64,000 nt of DNA from Solenopsis invicta (taxonomy: Eukaryota > Arthropoda > Insecta > Hymenoptera > Formicidae): positions 3,287,001-3,351,000 of the forward strand of contig NC_052671.1 of assembly GCF_016802725.1 (NCBI RefSeq). The letters run 5' to 3'. Position 1 is the stretch's first letter, and every line of letters begins with the position of its first letter. Position numbers and translations under genes: made by a program. This document shows positions 14,103 through 26,442 of this stretch, piece after piece. The notes below the pieces were generated by a model. That model was not told the origin of the DNA and made no database searches. It was given only the letters and a program-made list of their open reading frames with translations.

Positions 14103-14603
14103 CGACCAGCCACCGCCGATCGTTCGCTACACTTGCTAGCCCTGGGCACTGATCGTCACGTTCAATTTGAGAGCAAGCGAGGGCGAGAGAGTAGCGCACA
14201 CAGTATTGGAAAGAGAGAGCTTGCGTATTTGTCTCTGCGTATACAGGGTAATTGTCGGAAAATACGATGACGTGGCGACATCCCCCCGACCAGGTCAGGG
14301 ACGTACGCTGGAGCCAGACGAGTTCTCCGTTCTAATACGAAAATGATCGTCGCTTAACGTTTCGACGTTCAATTAATTAATTATATAGAAATAGAATGTA
14401 GAAATATGTAATTAATTATAAATGCACAAAAAGAAGAATTGCTGCAAGAAGCTTTGATATTCTAGCAACCAACTAAAATGTATTAATAAATATGACGTGT
14501 ATCCAAAATAAATTTTTAAAAAATTGCTTTTAATACAACATAATTATTTTTAGATCTGTCTTTCAGTAACAAATTGTTTTATCCGTATGAGTAATGAATA
14601 ATA

Positions 14604-14804
14604 CACTGAGAAAAACAAAATTGTTGAAAAACTAAAATATGTAATTCAATACGTTCAACTAAATATTAAGTTGGTTTAATTAATTAATTAAAAATAATGT
14701 TAACGATTGACATGAATGAACTAAATAAATATTGAATTAATCCAATGTTAAGCTGAACGTATCGGAATAAATATTTTACTGTTTCAACAAATTTTTTTCT
14801 TATT
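14604..14804. mobile_element. MITE family C (palindromic, about 200 bp)
   Basis: The left arm opens CACTGAGAAAAACAAAATTG after TA. The right arm, read in reverse, is AAGAAAAAAATTTGTTGAAA. Further inside, ATACGTTCAACT faces AGCTGAACGTAT. No coding capacity and only one copy seen. Confidence 0.5.
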
Positions 14805-15440
14805 GATAATTAGCTTAGTTTGCAATTTTTTGTGCTACGATTAATTTTTTCATCGTTTCAAATGTGCTAATGACTGCAATTGACAGAAACACCGATGTAA
14901 TTAACGTAGATTCTCAGATGCAAAGAATTTGAATAAAATAATTTTAGATCACGACTTCTTAACTGAATACTAATTAGAATAAGAATTTATTTAATATTCC
15001 AGCAGAATCTGTTTGATGTTCATCTTTGCTTCGGAAACATTCAAAGGGTTGAGAATTATATAAACGCAAGGCTTATTTTAACCAATAGAAATTAGTACAA
15101 TAATTCCAGCAGGTAGAGCTTTTACTCGCGAAATTATCTTCCCTCTTGAATTCGAGCAGATTTCATCCGAGGTGTGATATTTCCCCCGCGTTGCTTAAAG
15201 CTCCAATTTCGTAACGTTGTTCATATTCAGGGTTAAGGGCTTCCGCGCTCGTTTCTCTCCGGGAGAGAACATCACTCCGACGGTTAATGAGGCGTAGAGA
15301 ATATACGCGAGGAGCGATCGATGACACGTTGAACTTGATACGCGTCCCTGACGTGTGCTTGATTTCATTATAGAGCGTTATAGAGCCCGGCGACACGCGT
15401 TTTAAGGCGATAACGGACTTTTTGTGTAATTCGCGATTAA

Positions 15441-15488
15441 TCGGATTAATGAGGGAACGGTAATTGGCTGCGGCGAGCTCGCGTCCCG
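15441..15488. promoter_or_regulatory. GC-island motif A, copy 2
   Basis: This is the second copy of the block at 14061, in the same orientation, with 29 of 33 positions identical and only transitions separating them. Both copies run into GC-rich sequence after GCGGCGAGC. Conservation of both would suggest paired binding sites; a decayed repeat is the alternative. Confidence 0.5.
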
Positions 15489-16034
15489 AGCCGCGTTCGC
15501 CCTCCCTCTTGTACCGCATCCCCTTATAAAGCCTGGATACATGGCGCCGCATATATGCCGGCAACATGACGAACAACGTCGGGTCATCAATTTATTGCGT
15601 GACGCCAATTTCGCGAGTTGCGCGAGCAATCGGCCGGCCTTTCGCGCCTCGCATTATCGGATCGCGCATCATACGCGTCAACGATGTTAAACATAACGTT
15701 AAGACCGCTTAGCCGGGGTCGTTTTGGGATAATGGACATGGGATTTGCAGGCCTTCGTTTCTCACGTGTGCGGCACGAAGTGGATCGCATTATTGAATTT
15801 TCTATCGTTTTAGTCATCGTGAAATTTAATTGCTTCCAACGAATGCATTTTGTCCCATTCCGTTCCAATTTGTCTCTAAAGTCTATTGTATAATGTTTGA
15901 CTTTATTCTACATTCATTTAATATAATGATTATTTTACGAACACTTGACAAATATTATGTTTTAAAGATCAGGTCAAATGAACAACATTTTTTTCCATGT
16001 GGAACGTAAATATTATTTTCATATAATTATATAT

Positions 16035-16138
16035 AACCAAATGGTTCGTTAAACGTAACTAAGTTTTCGGTACCAGTAACTACAAAATTCATTCGAGTAT
16101 TATTTAACTAAACGTTTGGTTGATATTTCTCTCCGTGT
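16035..16138. mobile_element. MITE family D, copy 1
   Basis: AACCAAATGGTTCGTTAAAC on the left faces ACTAAACGTTTGGTT on the right. The right end reads CTCTCCGTG then TA, the inverse of the TACACGGAGAG terminus. It is an inverted match to 32373-32480, about 85% identical by eye. Confidence 0.5.
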
Positions 16139-19100
16139 AATTATATTATAGCCCAAAATTTCGGAATCGTTTACAACGTTGTCGGTTAGCGTTAACCAAG
16201 CTTTCAACGTCAAAGTGAAATTGTTCAAAACGGGACAATGAGTTCCTATTTTAGAATAGTAACCTCCTGGCACAGTATACAATGATAAAAGCCAAGTCTA
16301 TATGCGAAGCTCAGTGCAAAATATAGAACGTTCTATTAACTTGCACGTTCGAGTATTTGACATATCCTGGTTAGGAAAAAGTAAACCAGATACCACACTA
16401 TCTCTGACCCCCTTTCTGATAAATGCCCGTACAGATAGCATGGGAAAACCACGAGTTTGTATATCCATAACTGATATCGACGCTGATAGTGATACGTGTC
16501 AAGATCTGCCAGCTGCAAACTGAATAAAAGCATGTCGCGCACAGCTCGGGTGAAGTGCATCCGGCGCATCCATCGCGACGCACCGCGTTGAAACGAGGAT
16601 TGATACGTAACATCGGTCCGATTTCGTCAGGGTTCATGAGGCGCGACGTTAAGACGATAATAGAATTTTCATGTAATCCTTAGTAATTCCCTTGTGGTCG
16701 CGCAGGAGCCCACGACGTGCAATGGGCTCCCTTGGCGAGTGCCTGCCCCCTTCCCCCCCCCCCCTCTTCCCCCTCAGAACGGCAAGTGCCCATTTTGTTC
16801 CCCTCTCTGTCTCCCACATGAGACAGCGCTCCTTGTGCCCGCTTTTAAATTCCCTCGAGGGTTAATTGTCCGATGTTTTGACGCGCGAGTTATCCACAAA
16901 GGGTTTTTACGGCTGGCCACAATCGCTAACGGCGGACTCGAACTATTTCGCTGTCTATCTTTTAACGAGATTGAACTTGAGAATTTAAATGAACAAAAGC
17001 GAGAAAATAAACTTTTTGAAAGTAAGAGTTTATCTATGTCATTGTGTTATATATTAGTACAGAATTGAAAGATTTTTTTATCGCGACGTGATTCTTAGAC
17101 TTGCTTTTTTTCGGATTAAGAAAAATTATCACGTTTTATTATGTTCGAGTACGGTGGTTTTGGATTTTTACATAAAAATTTTTCAGCCATACTAATTGAA
17201 TTTTCCTACACTTTTATAGCTAAAAAAATATTTAGTAATTAAACTTTTAATCAGAATACTGATTATGTATAGGATGTTGCAAAATTTTCTTTTAAGAGAA
17301 TTTTTTGTAATATTATAAGACGAAAATCCTAATACAAAAATGTCGAGGCTACAATTTTAAATTATTACCGATCAAAGTTTACAAATCATAGAGCTTACAT
17401 TTTGCTCGCTGAAGCGCGATATTGTAACAAGTAATAAAAATACTAACGGATAGGACTCCTTTAACAACATTGACATTTTCATATAAATATACAATGACAT
17501 TTTTATTAAGAAATTTTATTAAGATTTCTGCTTCTATATGGAAGATATTTGTAGATACACGTAGTTAATATCGAAACATGTTACAAAATATCAATTCAAT
17601 AACAAGATATTGCAACATTTGTGAAATGTCAATATAAAGTAGTAACCATATTCATTTAGTTCGTAAATATTTTTATAATATCAATGGATAAACTATTTTT
17701 GTTGTGAAAAAATTTAATAAAAATTTAATTCTAAATAAACATTGAAGAAAATTGATGTAGATTACATCAAAACATGTGTATGTAAAATTTACAGAGAGAA
17801 TAAATCGATATACACATTTCTTTTATAATTAAAATATTAATTTATCAGCGACAAATTATTTAAATACTTTATACTTTTTTAAACTTTAATATAATTTATG
17901 TTGTTAATCTTTGTTTCGTTATTTTCAAAATATCACACATAGAATACTCACTACACACCATAAAAATAAATTATAATTAATTGTTTTATCAAAAGTTACT
18001 TATTACAAACTAATAAATTAAGATTTCCTTTAATAATTTCAATTTTTGTTTTTTTAGATTTTTCAAAATGCTAATTTAACTAAATAATAAATGTTAACAT
18101 TTATTAATAATTAACATAATAATAAAGTAATATTAATAATGAATATATTAATAGTAAAAAGTTAAATATCAAATAACATGGTTATCTTTAATAATTACAA
18201 TAACTTATTAAATACAATAATTTTTAACGTACAATTTGTGCTTCAGGTACAATTTAATCAAATTATATATCATAATTGTCAGAATCCAATAAAATTTTGA
18301 AATTTTTTACATGAATAATTAAATCTTGTTATAATATTTCTTCTGACAGCTCACGTATTCAATATTTCGCTGTATTGATATTTTATAAGTTCTGATATTA
18401 ATTATATAAATTATACAAGTAAGTTTTGTATAAGAATAAAGACAAGATTTAAAAAAAAAAATTATCTTATATTTGTATACAAATCTCAACGCTGTTAAAA
18501 ATGCTCAATTCGTACTATTTTCACAACTTGTCATAACACCACGCTTGAGCGCGTGAAATTTTAGTTCTACAATTTATGTGAATTTGAATTGCTAATAATT
18601 TAGAAACTATTATAGCTTTGACATTTTTAGAATTTTTACTTTAATATATTACAAAAAATCCACTTTTAAAAAAATATCCGCTGGTTTTGTATCTCATATA
18701 ATTTAAGTAAACAAGTTGTTAACTATTTTACTTCGGATGTTTAGTAAAAGATTTTTACTTACAATTTGCATACAATTCATCACACACAATTTACTTTATG
18801 ATTATTATTCGTTATTTTTATTAAAATCGTTCGTTAATCAATCGGAAAATCTGTGATTAAAACTACCGTTGTGGACAATTCTAAAATAGCTTTTATGTAC
18901 CAACAGACATATATGGTCGATTGCGGTGGCATATTTCGCGAATTATTCAGTGGATTATTATTTCGCAACGCGGCGTGTAAGCGGATTTATTAATACGTTT
19001 AATATGTCTACCAATTCATCAGTTGTGATGGTAATATCGTCACCGTGATACACTGTATCATACCGCGACGTATGTGTTTACAGAATTGGTCGGTATTTAC

Positions 19101-20391
19101 GCAATGCAACTCTATGTTGTTTTAATTAATGCGTCTCGTACGCTTTGACGCACTGTTTGGAAGACCACGCGTCTCTTTCCCTCGCTCGCTCTTCCGTTCG
19201 ATAAAATATATATGTGTAAGCTATTTTCGGCTGATGTACGATGATAAATTGGATTAAAACCAGGTTGAACGATGGGATCCTCTGCATACAGTTTTCACAT
19301 TACGTCAGTGGAAAAATGCTAATCGGTGTATTAATTCACGCAATATATTGCATCGATATAAGGCAACAAATAGTTGCTCTTGTTTGGAATTCAAACTTTC
19401 TTTTAAGCAACTAAATTTTATGCAAACACACCGATCGCCTTCCTTTATTAATCCATTTGTTTCATTGGAATCATCGTAATATAGCTAAATTGATATAAAT
19501 CATTTTTATACATTAGTTTAAGTATCCACTTTATAATGGCATACTAAGAGACAGATCGTGACATGTTAAAAAATAGTTTCAAATTTGTAATTCGCTCCCC
19601 ACTTTTTCTCTCCTCTCTGCGTTCCCTCAATTAGCTCTTCAACCATTCTTTTTAAATTTCTGGAAGGGAGTCGCCAAAGCTAATCAAAAAAGCGGGAGGA
19701 AGGAAGAAAGCGTATGTCAGCCTCTCGCCTGACGCGAGATAATAAACCGAATCGATCCCCCTCTTGCGAAAGTCGCCCAGCAAGAAGAAGCCCAGCGCGG
19801 GGCGGAAACTCGTGATTTCTGACTTCACGTGCTGCTTTTCTCATCGCTCTCGCGCGCCCCAACAATCTGTATCGCGCGGAGGAGGGTTTACCTTCCCGCA
19901 AGTCCACCGTCATCTCTTCGAAAAACGCGCGAGCACTCCAATTGCACTCTCCGCCATGCGCAACACCGAGGGAGTAAGGACCCGTGCACATGGACAGTGA
20001 TGCAAGTGCCGGACGGCGAGCAACGACCTTGGTGCGGCTCGTGCCGCGCGCGCGTTCTTATAATGTTTTTCCAGAATAAATGGGCTTTCCGCTGGGCGCG
20101 GCGGTGGCGTCAGTTCCATGGGGTTCCCCGTAACCATGGCAACCCCGTAACGCCATTAAGCGGGCACGGGGTTTCTCTCCCCGGCGCGCGGAGGGTATCT
20201 CCAGCAGGAGCAGGAGACGAGAGAAGGCCGTAACGCCGCTGCCGCTGCCGCCGTCACCCTCCCTCGCTCGTTCGACTATCCGAACTCGTTCCTCTCCTCG
20301 TGTGCTTCTCAAGTTCTGGAAGACCACGGCGCGGGAGGAAGGGAGGACCGGGGAAACCCCATAAAAATAAATAACTCGCGAGTAGTAGCGG

Positions 20392-20430
20392 TATAAAGGT
20401 GATACGCGCCTGCTGCTTTCCCCTCGGTCT
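20392..20430 (+). promoter_or_regulatory. Candidate TATA-type core promoter at the edge of a GC-rich island
   Basis: TATAAAGG at 20392 is followed about 30 bp downstream by a pyrimidine-rich stretch that could hold an initiator. It sits at the right edge of the 19.6-20.5 kb GC-rich island. No coding exon could be linked to it within the window, so it is a sequence match only. Confidence 0.5.
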
Positions 20431-20744
20431 CTCGCAGCCTCTCGTCGTCGACGCGTCGATCCACTAGCCTAAAATACTGTGTACGCCCAACGAGTCGGGC
20501 AACACGTTATATTGCATCACACTGTCATTTGCTAAACGTGCGTAAAGCTATAAGTTAGGGACTATTAGGGTGATTGTGTCGGAACAACGATTTTATAACG
20601 TTAAATCTGACGGTTGTCATACATTTATTAACAGCTTTATGAGTAGAATGTTGTGGTACTTACTCCGAAACACAATTACTCAAGTTATTATTATTCAAAT
20701 ACTTGGTGGAAGAATCTCTTTTTTTTTTTTGTTTTTAGCTAGTT

Positions 20745-20997
20745 TGCATGGAAAGAACGGTTTTGTGCTGAGGTATTAAAAAATTTAGCGGAATACAGAT
20801 CTGAAAATAATTTTGTTGGACCATCAAAACAATTGTGTAAAGTGAAATTGGTTGCTGGAATGTCGAGATATTTTGCAGCCTTGCTAATCGAGCTTGAATA
20901 TTCATCACAATTATTTTGATGACCCACTAAAATTATTTTCAGGTTTGTACTTCAATAATTAAATTTTTTGATACTTTAGCAAAATCGTGCAGATTTC
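20745..20997. mobile_element. MITE family B, copy 1
   Basis: About 250 bp with the pattern GGAAAGAACGGTTTTG on the left, then ACAGATCTGAAAATAATTTTG, with an inverted counterpart on the right ending near AGCAAAATCG. It matches copies at 32809 and 43482 along its length. The right terminus is eroded. Confidence 0.5.
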
Positions 20998-21855
20998 ATT
21001 AGTTTTTATACGTGACAGACAGATAAACAATTTTCTATATTTCAGATCGTTAGCACATTAATCTGTGCAAAGAAACAACGTTGGTTTAACTTGTTTACAT
21101 TCAGTTTCGAAAACGTTTATATTTAGTTTGAAACCAAAATCTACCAACCGACCGACTCGTTGCCGCGAGGAAACCTCGTTTCTACGCCGTCCCCGCCGAG
21201 CTTTAGTAATGTGATAGCGACTGTATACTGTATACGCACATGCGGATATATATATATGTATATACATATATTACATGTATGACGGGAGTAATACGAAGCG
21301 CGTATACCCTGACTTCTGCAGTTACGCGGCTGGGTGCCCTTATTACAACGACCCGGTGATGCGTTGTCGCACGATCCGTATACACAAGATCCGTCTGGAA
21401 ATTTACGATTTGCTGCGGCTTATTTGTTCGCGAACTTGCGTAACGCCCGCTTCATTTGACGATCGGCGAATCGAACGCCGCGCTGGCAAAACCAAACGAA
21501 AAATCTCGCTGCTGCGGCAAATGAAATTTGGGCTAGTAATAAAACTTTATTGGATTGTTCTGATTGATTTCGACTTTGTATTTGCCGTACGAGAAATTCA
21601 AGTGATAACAAAATTTCCGCACAACGCATTTAACATAACAATGATCGAATAAAAAGAAATAATACTGAACGATTAATACTAAAGGTTCTACTGCAATTTA
21701 CACGGACAATTTATTTAATGACGATGACGAAGAACAGTCCGGACACGCCTAACCGTTTAATTTCGGATAGTTGCGCGCGTTCGATCGGCTGTGCGACGAG
21801 AGCATTTATTTTCCAAGGAAGGGAAAAGAGAAGAAGGGCAAAACGAAAAGGAAAT

Positions 21856-21902
21856 CGATAGAATAATTACGAAAGTTTTGCTGCGTGAATCACGCCCCGA
21901 GC
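21856..21902. promoter_or_regulatory. GC-island motif B, copy 1
   Basis: A 26-bp block (TCGATAGAATAATTACGAAA, then GTTTTG) is followed about 10 bp later by CACGCCCCGAG. It recurs at 23328 with three differences, all transitions, and a similar CGCGCCCCGAG tail. The AATTAC core resembles a homeodomain site. Confidence 0.5.
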
Positions 21903-23327
21903 CGGACGCGCTCGTTTTTAATCTCGGTTACATTTTTTAATCGTGTCTGAATAAAACAACAGATTTTTCAGTTTTTCGGCGAAAATTAACCGAGATCCGC
22001 AAACATTTTAGAACGCGGAACGCGACATGCTTTTAACATTTTATAACGTTTTGCGATGATAATGGAATGGTTCCACTCCGCTTTCGCGCTCGTATTTGCA
22101 TTAATAACGCGGAATTATTTGCCTCGGTGAGGCATTTTAAGGAATTAGCAATTTATTTTGCACTCGCACGTTTTTAAAAATTTACGTGTTTTCACAATTC
22201 ATTTCGACTTAATGTTACATTGCTACGCATTTTCGCGCATTTACGCATAATTATGAGAGAATAGCAGCTCTGATGCTATTACACTAATTTCATATCTTTG
22301 TTACGAGCGTTGTAACACTTTTGACAATTTGCTGAAAGCAGGCTATCGGTTCATCCAGATACTATAAAAAAGATACATCTTATTCCAAACAGTGATGGCC
22401 CGCAGATGGTCAAACCTGCCGAAAGCATATATTGCAAACGTGTTTTATATTAATAGAAATTTAGCAACAGTCGAGCGCAATTTACTATTTCTCCAACATA
22501 TCGTTAGGAATGTGTCAAAAAACGGACCGACGATATCAAAAGGTATTCTATTTCTGCTGTTATATTATGGTAAATTATAATGCAGAAACTAAATTTCAAG
22601 ACGACACAGTGAGCAGGAATGTGCCCTGCAGTCATGATCGAATTTGCTGACATACTATCGACATATTGCTAACATTTTGCTATATATATGTACTTTAATA
22701 TTGCATTGTTACATTTATGGACTGCCTATTATGACAAAGGGGCAGATCTAGAAGATCTAAATTTAGTTTTAGATTTTATACTAGATTATTGCGCAATATC
22801 TGTCTACTATCATATATTTCTCTGTATTCCGTTGATTAGCATGATTTAAAGGAATTACGTAAATTAACAAACATATACTCGTACTATACATTTCAAATTA
22901 GTACGCAATAACCCATTGTTGCATGCACGTTCTATTTGTTTATTTAAATAATCAAAATATATATATACGGGCTCGCGTTATTATCCTGGATTTACAAATG
23001 CAATATATCAGTATGAATACAGAAAGCTTGTGAAATTTTAAATAGTACATGTCAATATTCACAATCGTACACAATGTAGCCACTAAATGTATCCTCTATA
23101 ATGTCCGGTATTATCCATTAATTATAACCGTGTAACTTTTATAACTTTATGAAAAGTGCATATAAAATTTATCACGCGCACGATTATTTGCCTCACCCAC
23201 CGTTCAACGACGACATTTCGACGGACTTTCACTAATTTCATCCCGCCGGCGCGTTCCCAAGTCGAGACAATGTATTCGATGATCGTTAAAGGACAACAAA
23301 GGGGAAGGCAGGGACCGCGTCGGGGAT

Positions 23328-23387
23328 TCGATAGAACAATTACAAAAGTTTCGTTTACTTAGGCGCCCTATGGAACCGCGCCCCGAG
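23328..23387. promoter_or_regulatory. GC-island motif B, copy 2
   Basis: This is the second copy of the block at 21856, same strand, 1472 bp away, 23 of 26 positions identical. The interval to the CGCGCCCCGAG tail is longer here (about 20 bp). A purine-rich stretch precedes both copies. Confidence 0.5.
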
Positions 23388-24767
23388 AGCACGGCGCAAT
23401 AGTAGTTAAGTAGGTCGATGGTGATAAATTTGATCTGTCCTCCGTATACGGAAGCGGGGCCGCCGAAATTCCGTCGGTTATCTGGCCGCTGCCGGTTATC
23501 CGACGGATAATCTCGGCGCGCATAAATCGCCTCTGCCCATTCTCGCTTAATGGCTGCATCGGCGCGACACCCTAGGAAACAAATTAAGTGCCACGCGTGC
23601 GTCCGTCTTCTGTGGCTTCCTTCCCTTCTTCTCGTTCTTCTCCTGCGTCACTCTGTGACGCATCCGCGAAAGAAACGAACCGGAACGAGCTCTCGGCAAC
23701 ACGTGAGCCCCTTAGCGCCAAAGTGTTTGAAGTTGAGCTCGGAATCTTGGCTAGCACGCTAGAAGTGCATTTCACAAAACGTCTAATGATACTGACGTGT
23801 CCCTCTTCATCACTGTGTTTCCAATACGCGAGATATCTGTTAAAAAATATTCTAGAAAGTCTCGAAAATATACTTTTAAAACAGTTTTTTTTTAGCAAAA
23901 ATTTTCAGATATTTGATCCAAGTATTTTAATTTTGCGAACTTGCTGATAAAAGTTTCTGAATTTTTCCAAAAAAAATGTGCTTTAAAAAGAAATTTTATT
24001 CGAGATCTGTTATTTTTATAAACATTTTGTCATACTTTATTTCCATGTGACAATAATTTTCTTTTTTTATCTCAAATTCTTATTTTACGAGAAGATCCGC
24101 AAAAATTGACTTACGCTAATCGGTTCTACGCTAATCGGTTCATGTAATTTACGCTATTTCTGTCGAGCTACGACGTTGTCATGAGAAGATTCTGAAAGGA
24201 GAATCGATACTCGAGACTCGCCGTTCGCTATTTAAAGTTTCCTCTTGGCGAGAATCTTCGGCGGCGACGCGCTCTTTGGAAAAATCTGAGCACGTTAAGC
24301 ACGTAAAACGACGAACCTCAGCAGCGGAAGCCATATTTTATAGTTAGTAAATTCTATGATAATGACGTCGCTGTACCGAGCACGGGAGCTTGAAATTTAT
24401 TCATACTAAGTAGATAACAGGATTTTCACGGTATTCCGTACTGGTAAGAAGATAGTGACGTTGTGGAACTTTGATAGGTCCGATATTGAATTGCTACTCA
24501 ATATTGCCCTGTTAATAAATAGAATTTTGACAAGTTTTCTGTTTTTTTTCTCGTCGTTAAAAGTTACATAGCACGAAGTCGATATAATTGCTATATCTCG
24601 AATTTGTATGAAATAAGCTGTTTCGATTAATACTGTTTTAAGGTTTTCAAAATTGATGAATGTAGTTTTGTTCTTTATCAGTTTTTGTATTGGGTAACTC
24701 TAGTATTTACGCCGCAAAAGTTGAAAAAATTAGAAAAAAAATGAAAATAACCACTCTGTTAAATACT

Positions 24768-25200
24768 TTTATATTATATTGTGTATTGTGTTGTAATTTC
24801 AGTTTTTTACTCCTAATATTAATTATTCACGAAATCATCGTAAGTTGAATCAATTTGTCAACGTTATGAATGGCGATGTATTACAATTTACATAAAATGA
24901 TTACTCTCCTTGTTGAAAGTGTAAAAGATTTAGTGATTATTTCGTGATACATAGGTGTAGAGAGATAGTAAAGAATGAAATTTACGAAAATACAAGTGCT
25001 TAGCTCTTGTATTCTTTGTTCAACTTGATTGTTCCTCACGAAGGGCTGTAAATCCTTTTTGATATACTGCAAAAATGCAAGAGTTTTTAAACTTTTTTTT
25101 TCCAAATATAAGCAAATAAATATTTAGTGTTTCTAATTTTTTTTTATAGAATAGTGTGAAGTTTTTAATGATAGAATTCATTTTCCTTAATAGTAAATAG
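24768..25200. repeat. Dispersed repeat family K, copy 2
   Basis: It matches 5205-5700 in the same orientation, with one instead of two copies of the right-end unit. It abuts a family A MITE at 25201, so its true right end may be truncated. Confidence 0.5.
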
Positions 25201-25355
25201 TACATAGAAAAAAATTTTGAACATGAAGAAAAAAATTTTTTTTATGTAAGCAAATTATATTTGTTTAAGATTATAAATTCTTCCAAGAAGATTTTATATT
25301 CTTGCTTATATATGACACAATGAATTGTTGATTTAATACTAATTTTTTTTGTGTA
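25201..25355. mobile_element. MITE family A, deleted copy
   Basis: It starts TACATAGAAAAAAATTTTG and ends AATTTTTTTTGTGTA, so both termini are present, but most of the left arm is missing. The right half (ATGTAAGCAAATTATATTTG onwards) follows the 13401 copy closely. Confidence 0.5.
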
Positions 25356-25441
25356 TTTAAATTAAATTTTCGTTAAGTGTGTATACCAGAGTAACCCTAA
25401 CTAAACATTTTATATAAATTTTGATAATTTAATTTGAAATA

Positions 25442-25680
25442 GGATTACTACACCAGTCGCTGAACAATCACCAGTAAATGACTATTTTAGAAAAGTATTA
25501 AAATAATAAAACATCGAAATAATAAATTGCGAATTAATTGTATTTTTTATGATCTAATTTTCATAAACATTTTATTACAATATCATTTTTTATTTAAAAA
25601 TGTAATTATATTAAAATTTCATTTATACGTTCATTGACTAGTTCAATTTTTTATTTGTTTATTGACTGGTGCAGTAACTC
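25442..25680. mobile_element. MITE family J, copy 1
   Basis: A 239-bp element flanked by TA. The left terminus is GGATTACTACACCAGTCGC; the right terminus, reversed, is GAGTTACTGCACCAGTCAA. An ACTAGT-containing near repeat of the terminus lies inside the right end. The other copy is at 43749. Confidence 0.5.
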
Positions 25681-25854
25681 TAAATCATTCAAAAAATATT
25701 ACGAATTTGAGAAAAATCATAAATTTTTATATATAATTTTTTCCTAATACTTAAAACGGCGTTGTCCACAATTTGTAAAATTATTGCGACGTAAAATTAT
25801 TTAACGATAAATCGCAATTTGACTTGCGAATTACTATTCCAATCAAATCGATTT

Positions 25855-26442
25855 CTAAAGATTAAGGCACATCTTTCGAAGCTTACGAAGAGAGAACGCA
25901 ATCTTCTGCCCAACTTCGTCGCTGCAGAAAATGTAGTTCGGGAAACAGCCGATATCTCCGCCGTTGCTTAACGGATTTTCTTCGAAGCGAAGACACTTAT
26001 CCCGCGATACTTCCTGCCTCGATATACGACTTCGATCGGGGCCATAAGTTTTCTTTAGCTGCAGGTGTACTCGAACGTTGCCCGCATCCGTGGCTGTAAT
26101 TTGTGAAATAAATGTACGAGCTTGAGTTTCTCTCTTCTCCTGAACCAGAGCCTTGTGCTTTCGAGCTTTCCCGACTTCCACGCACGATTTAGATCCGATT
26201 CGATTTAATGTTACCTCCAAATATACGCGATGCTCGCGAATCGAAGCGGCATGACTAGCAATAAAAGCCAAAGCCCTGAAGTAAATAAGATTAACTAAAA
26301 ATAAATTTTTATTATTCAATTGTAACTTTAAACTTTTATTCGTTTGAAGAAGACGGCTGCGGACATTAGAACAATCGCCAATTTTAATTTCTTCGCTCTC
26401 TGACATTTGAGATTCACAGGAGACGTTCCACGATCGTATCAT
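25855..26442 (-). other. Open frame of 195 codons, no recognisable domain
   Basis: This is one of the longest uninterrupted ATG-initiated frames in the window. It is rich in Arg, Lys, Ser and Glu and shows no signal peptide, membrane span or motif I can name. A plausible internal acceptor (TTTACTTCAG) and donor (GAG|GTAACA) would carve a short exon out of it, so if transcribed it may not be read as one frame. Base composition near 45% GC makes long chance frames more likely here than in the AT-rich flanks. I regard it as unproven. Confidence 0.5.

Larger units (their letters stand above)
13614..20744. other. Gene-free interval with three GC-rich islands
   Basis: Islands lie at 13830-14340, 15140-15880 and 19600-20530, with a smaller one at 16540-16950. 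The first two carry the motif A pair and the last a possible TATA box. Between them 17.0-19.5 kb is strongly AT-rich and featureless. Confidence 0.5.
20998..24767. other. Gene-free interval with CpG-rich patches
   Basis: CpG-rich patches at 21280-22150 and 23160-23720 carry the motif B pair. A 125-codon frame starts at 21275 but shows no domain. A small tandem (ACGCTAATCGGTT twice) lies near 24113. Confidence 0.5.

Noticed and set aside
21275..21652. 125-codon plus-strand frame
   Set aside because: No domain; it begins in an AT microsatellite and ends in AT-rich sequence.
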